Assembly: GCA_029721435.1 (NCBI GenBank)
Contig: CM056576.1
Span: forward strand, 62,825,876 to 62,889,875
Source: Gymnothorax reevesii
Taxonomy: Eukaryota > Chordata > Actinopteri > Anguilliformes > Muraenidae
Direction of reading: 5' to 3'
DNA: 64,000 bases
In this document: piece after piece, positions 62,310-64,000 of the stretch
How positions within the stretch are numbered: the first letter of the stretch is position 1
Layout of the letters: every line of letters starts with the position of its first letter
Notes under the pieces: model-generated
Told to the model about the DNA's origin: nothing
What the model saw: the letters and a program-made list of their open reading frames with translations, nothing else
The model's database searches: none
Made by a program: the position numbers and the translations under genes

Positions 62310-63823
62310 CAGGGCTAGAAATTGCGACCAAAATTCACACTGTGCAACCTTTGAATTAAAATAGTTGCACCAGTGCGACCGCTTTTTCCCCACAATTAAT
62401 CGCCTCTTTTCGGGTACATTTGGTAGTCAGAAGGCATGCCAACCGCTGCTGCTGCTTAAATAGAGATGGGCGTATGGCTCTGAGCAGTCAATGCATGAAT
62501 CCACTAGACAGACCGCAGCCGGGCGCACCGGTATAAGAATGGAGGGCACCCAGTGTGTTCCCTCGAGCTGACAGTAACCATTCTGACTAATCAAAGGGGA
62601 GCTTGACGTCCTAAACCTCAGTACTGATTCTAGAATGGTTAATATTAGCCGTCAATCACTCCATTTCACAGTACTGAGAGTTACTATTGTAACTATACAC
62701 AAGATCTAGACAGAAAATGAAATGAAGAGCTATGGAAGACTTTTTTGGTACCGTTAACGTTCAAAAAAGTCGAGTAGGTAACAAAAGTAATTGAAACTAA
62801 GAATCATAACGGCGATTCGGATGAACTGGTGGCGAAATCAGTATTATTTTCGCAAAGAGTTACTTCAAAATTTTGAATGGCTGAGGTTATAAGAAGGTGA
62901 AGTGCACCGCATTCATTGTAAAGATAATGGACCAAATCTAGCTGGTAACAGCGCGTTCTCTATTAAGTCCAAACACTTTAAACATGAAAGTCCTTCCAAA
63001 CATAGAGAAAGCACAAAACACAAAAAATACTGTGACAAATGCACTTCAGCAAGTAGGTCCGGTGTTGTGCTAATATTTGCAACCTATCAAAATATGCTGC
63101 CTCGCGGCTCGGCGTTTGTGCAAACCTAAAATCTTTGTCTCGTTTTCTTCGCTCATATCTTCAGTAGCCTATCTGCAAAAATCATAAAAACGCATTTTTT
63201 TCAGCGCATCTTTAGACCAGTAGACGTTTCTATATTTGCATGTACACACAACGTTTTCCTGAAAATGCAGAAATTAGATGACAATGGTGTGTGGCATACT
63301 ATATCTTAAAACAAACATATCCAACACATAACATCTGCTTGTGTTATAATAGGTTAAATAGCAAAGTTCTCTGTGGACTGATTCATATCGCAGTCGCAGT
63401 ATTACGCCCGATCTGTATTTAACCCTAACACAGTTGAAGATTTGATTCGGATCAGTGCGGAGGGTCCTCCTCTGGACATATCCGATGCCTCACAGGCAGT
63501 GAAGAGATGGATGGAAGGGCAGAGAGCAAGGAGACACAATTTAAAATCCTGGCCTCAAGATATGGCATAAAGCCAATGTAGTGGAAACCTTTGTTAATCA
63601 ATGAACTCAAGATTCTCATATTGTTTAACGAGCTGCTAACCGCTTTGTAGCCCATTATTTTGTAGCTTTTAGATCGCATGAGGGAGAGAAGCCGTGTCTT
63701 CAATTGCCACTTGATTATTCTTGAATTGGAGAACGAGTTAATCAAGGGAAACCATCAAGAATCAGCCAGGACTAATTTTTGTGAATAACTGCCGTCGAAT
63801 TTTTAGGTGTGATGCCAGCCCTG
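62310..63823 (+). mobile_element. Decayed hAT element with zinc-finger and dimerisation relics
   Basis: CAGGGCTAGAAATTGC at 62310 and GCCAGCCCTG ending at 63823 are hAT-type inverted ends, but no matching 8-bp duplication is seen. 62902-63060 reads AFSIKSKHFKHESPSKHRES and TKHKKYCDKC, resembling the N-terminal TTF/BED-like zinc finger of ZNF862-type hAT proteins. 63416-63571 reads FNPNTVEDLIRISAEGPPLD and AVKRW, resembling the C-terminal dimerisation end. The catalytic middle is missing. Confidence 0.6.
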
Positions 63824-64000
63824 CGACTGCTCAACTGTAAAATTTGAATTTGAGAGCTGTGAAGTTTGAGTAATCAGAATTCTGCATTTGTGGATGAACG
63901 CTGTGCCCTCTCAAAAGCCTGGCTTTCGTGCAGGCTCTGTTATCACTCCCTCTCCCCATCACAAACAGTAGCCTGCTCGCAGGTTGCCTCAACACATGTT
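63824..64000. other. Right edge, nothing recognised
   Basis: No exon, repeat end or reading frame could be assigned before the window ends. Confidence 0.4.

Noticed and set aside
57471..64000. Search for the lin9 DIRP-domain exons
   Set aside because: No matching minus-strand exon was seen; presumed beyond 64000.

Overview
This is a teleost fish nuclear genomic window. It has split genes with GT-AG introns, (CA)n microsatellites, very dense interspersed repeats (Tc1/mariner-like, hAT, L2-type and other LINEs, fold-back MITEs), and three vertebrate genes in a known vertebrate order. The species cannot be named from the sequence alone.

Genes. Exon 1 of acbd3 (Golgi acyl-CoA-binding-domain protein 3) lies on the minus strand at 13286-13556; its other exons were not found and probably lie left of position 1. 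A complete three-exon Mix-type homeobox gene, mixl1 (the bonnie-and-clyde type), lies on the plus strand at 21566-22943. It has a TATA box, an intact paired-like homeodomain with Gln50, a PPNK-type Smad-interaction motif and an acidic C-terminus. The last eight coding exons of lin9 (MuvB/DREAM cell-cycle complex subunit) lie on the minus strand between 25968 and 57470; its 5' exons are beyond the right edge. The order acbd3 - mixl1 - lin9 matches the order known around human MIXL1.

Layout. 1-13.2 kb is repeat-rich sequence, probably acbd3 intron 1 at least in part. 13.3-13.7 kb is acbd3 exon 1 and its promoter. 14.5-18.9 kb is repeats, including a minus-strand LINE broken by three DNA-element insertions. 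21.2-23.1 kb is mixl1 with candidate Nodal and T-box input sites upstream. 23-26 kb is the tail-to-tail mixl1/lin9 interval. 26-57.5 kb is lin9, whose large introns hold most of the mobile DNA. 57.5-64 kb is the upstream lin9 intron, with a TIR element, a 5'-truncated L2 LINE and a decayed hAT element.

Most notable. A 3.56 kb DNA transposon (about 38147-41706) has inverted terminal repeats and an almost intact protein with an XPG/FEN-like nuclease signature and a Cys-rich C-terminal cluster, broken by one frameshift; it resembles the Academ superfamily. Several otherwise unrelated repeat families share one design: a small palindromic hairpin near one end, often joined to 130-160 bp internal tandem units. 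One lin9 intron begins with GC instead of GT.
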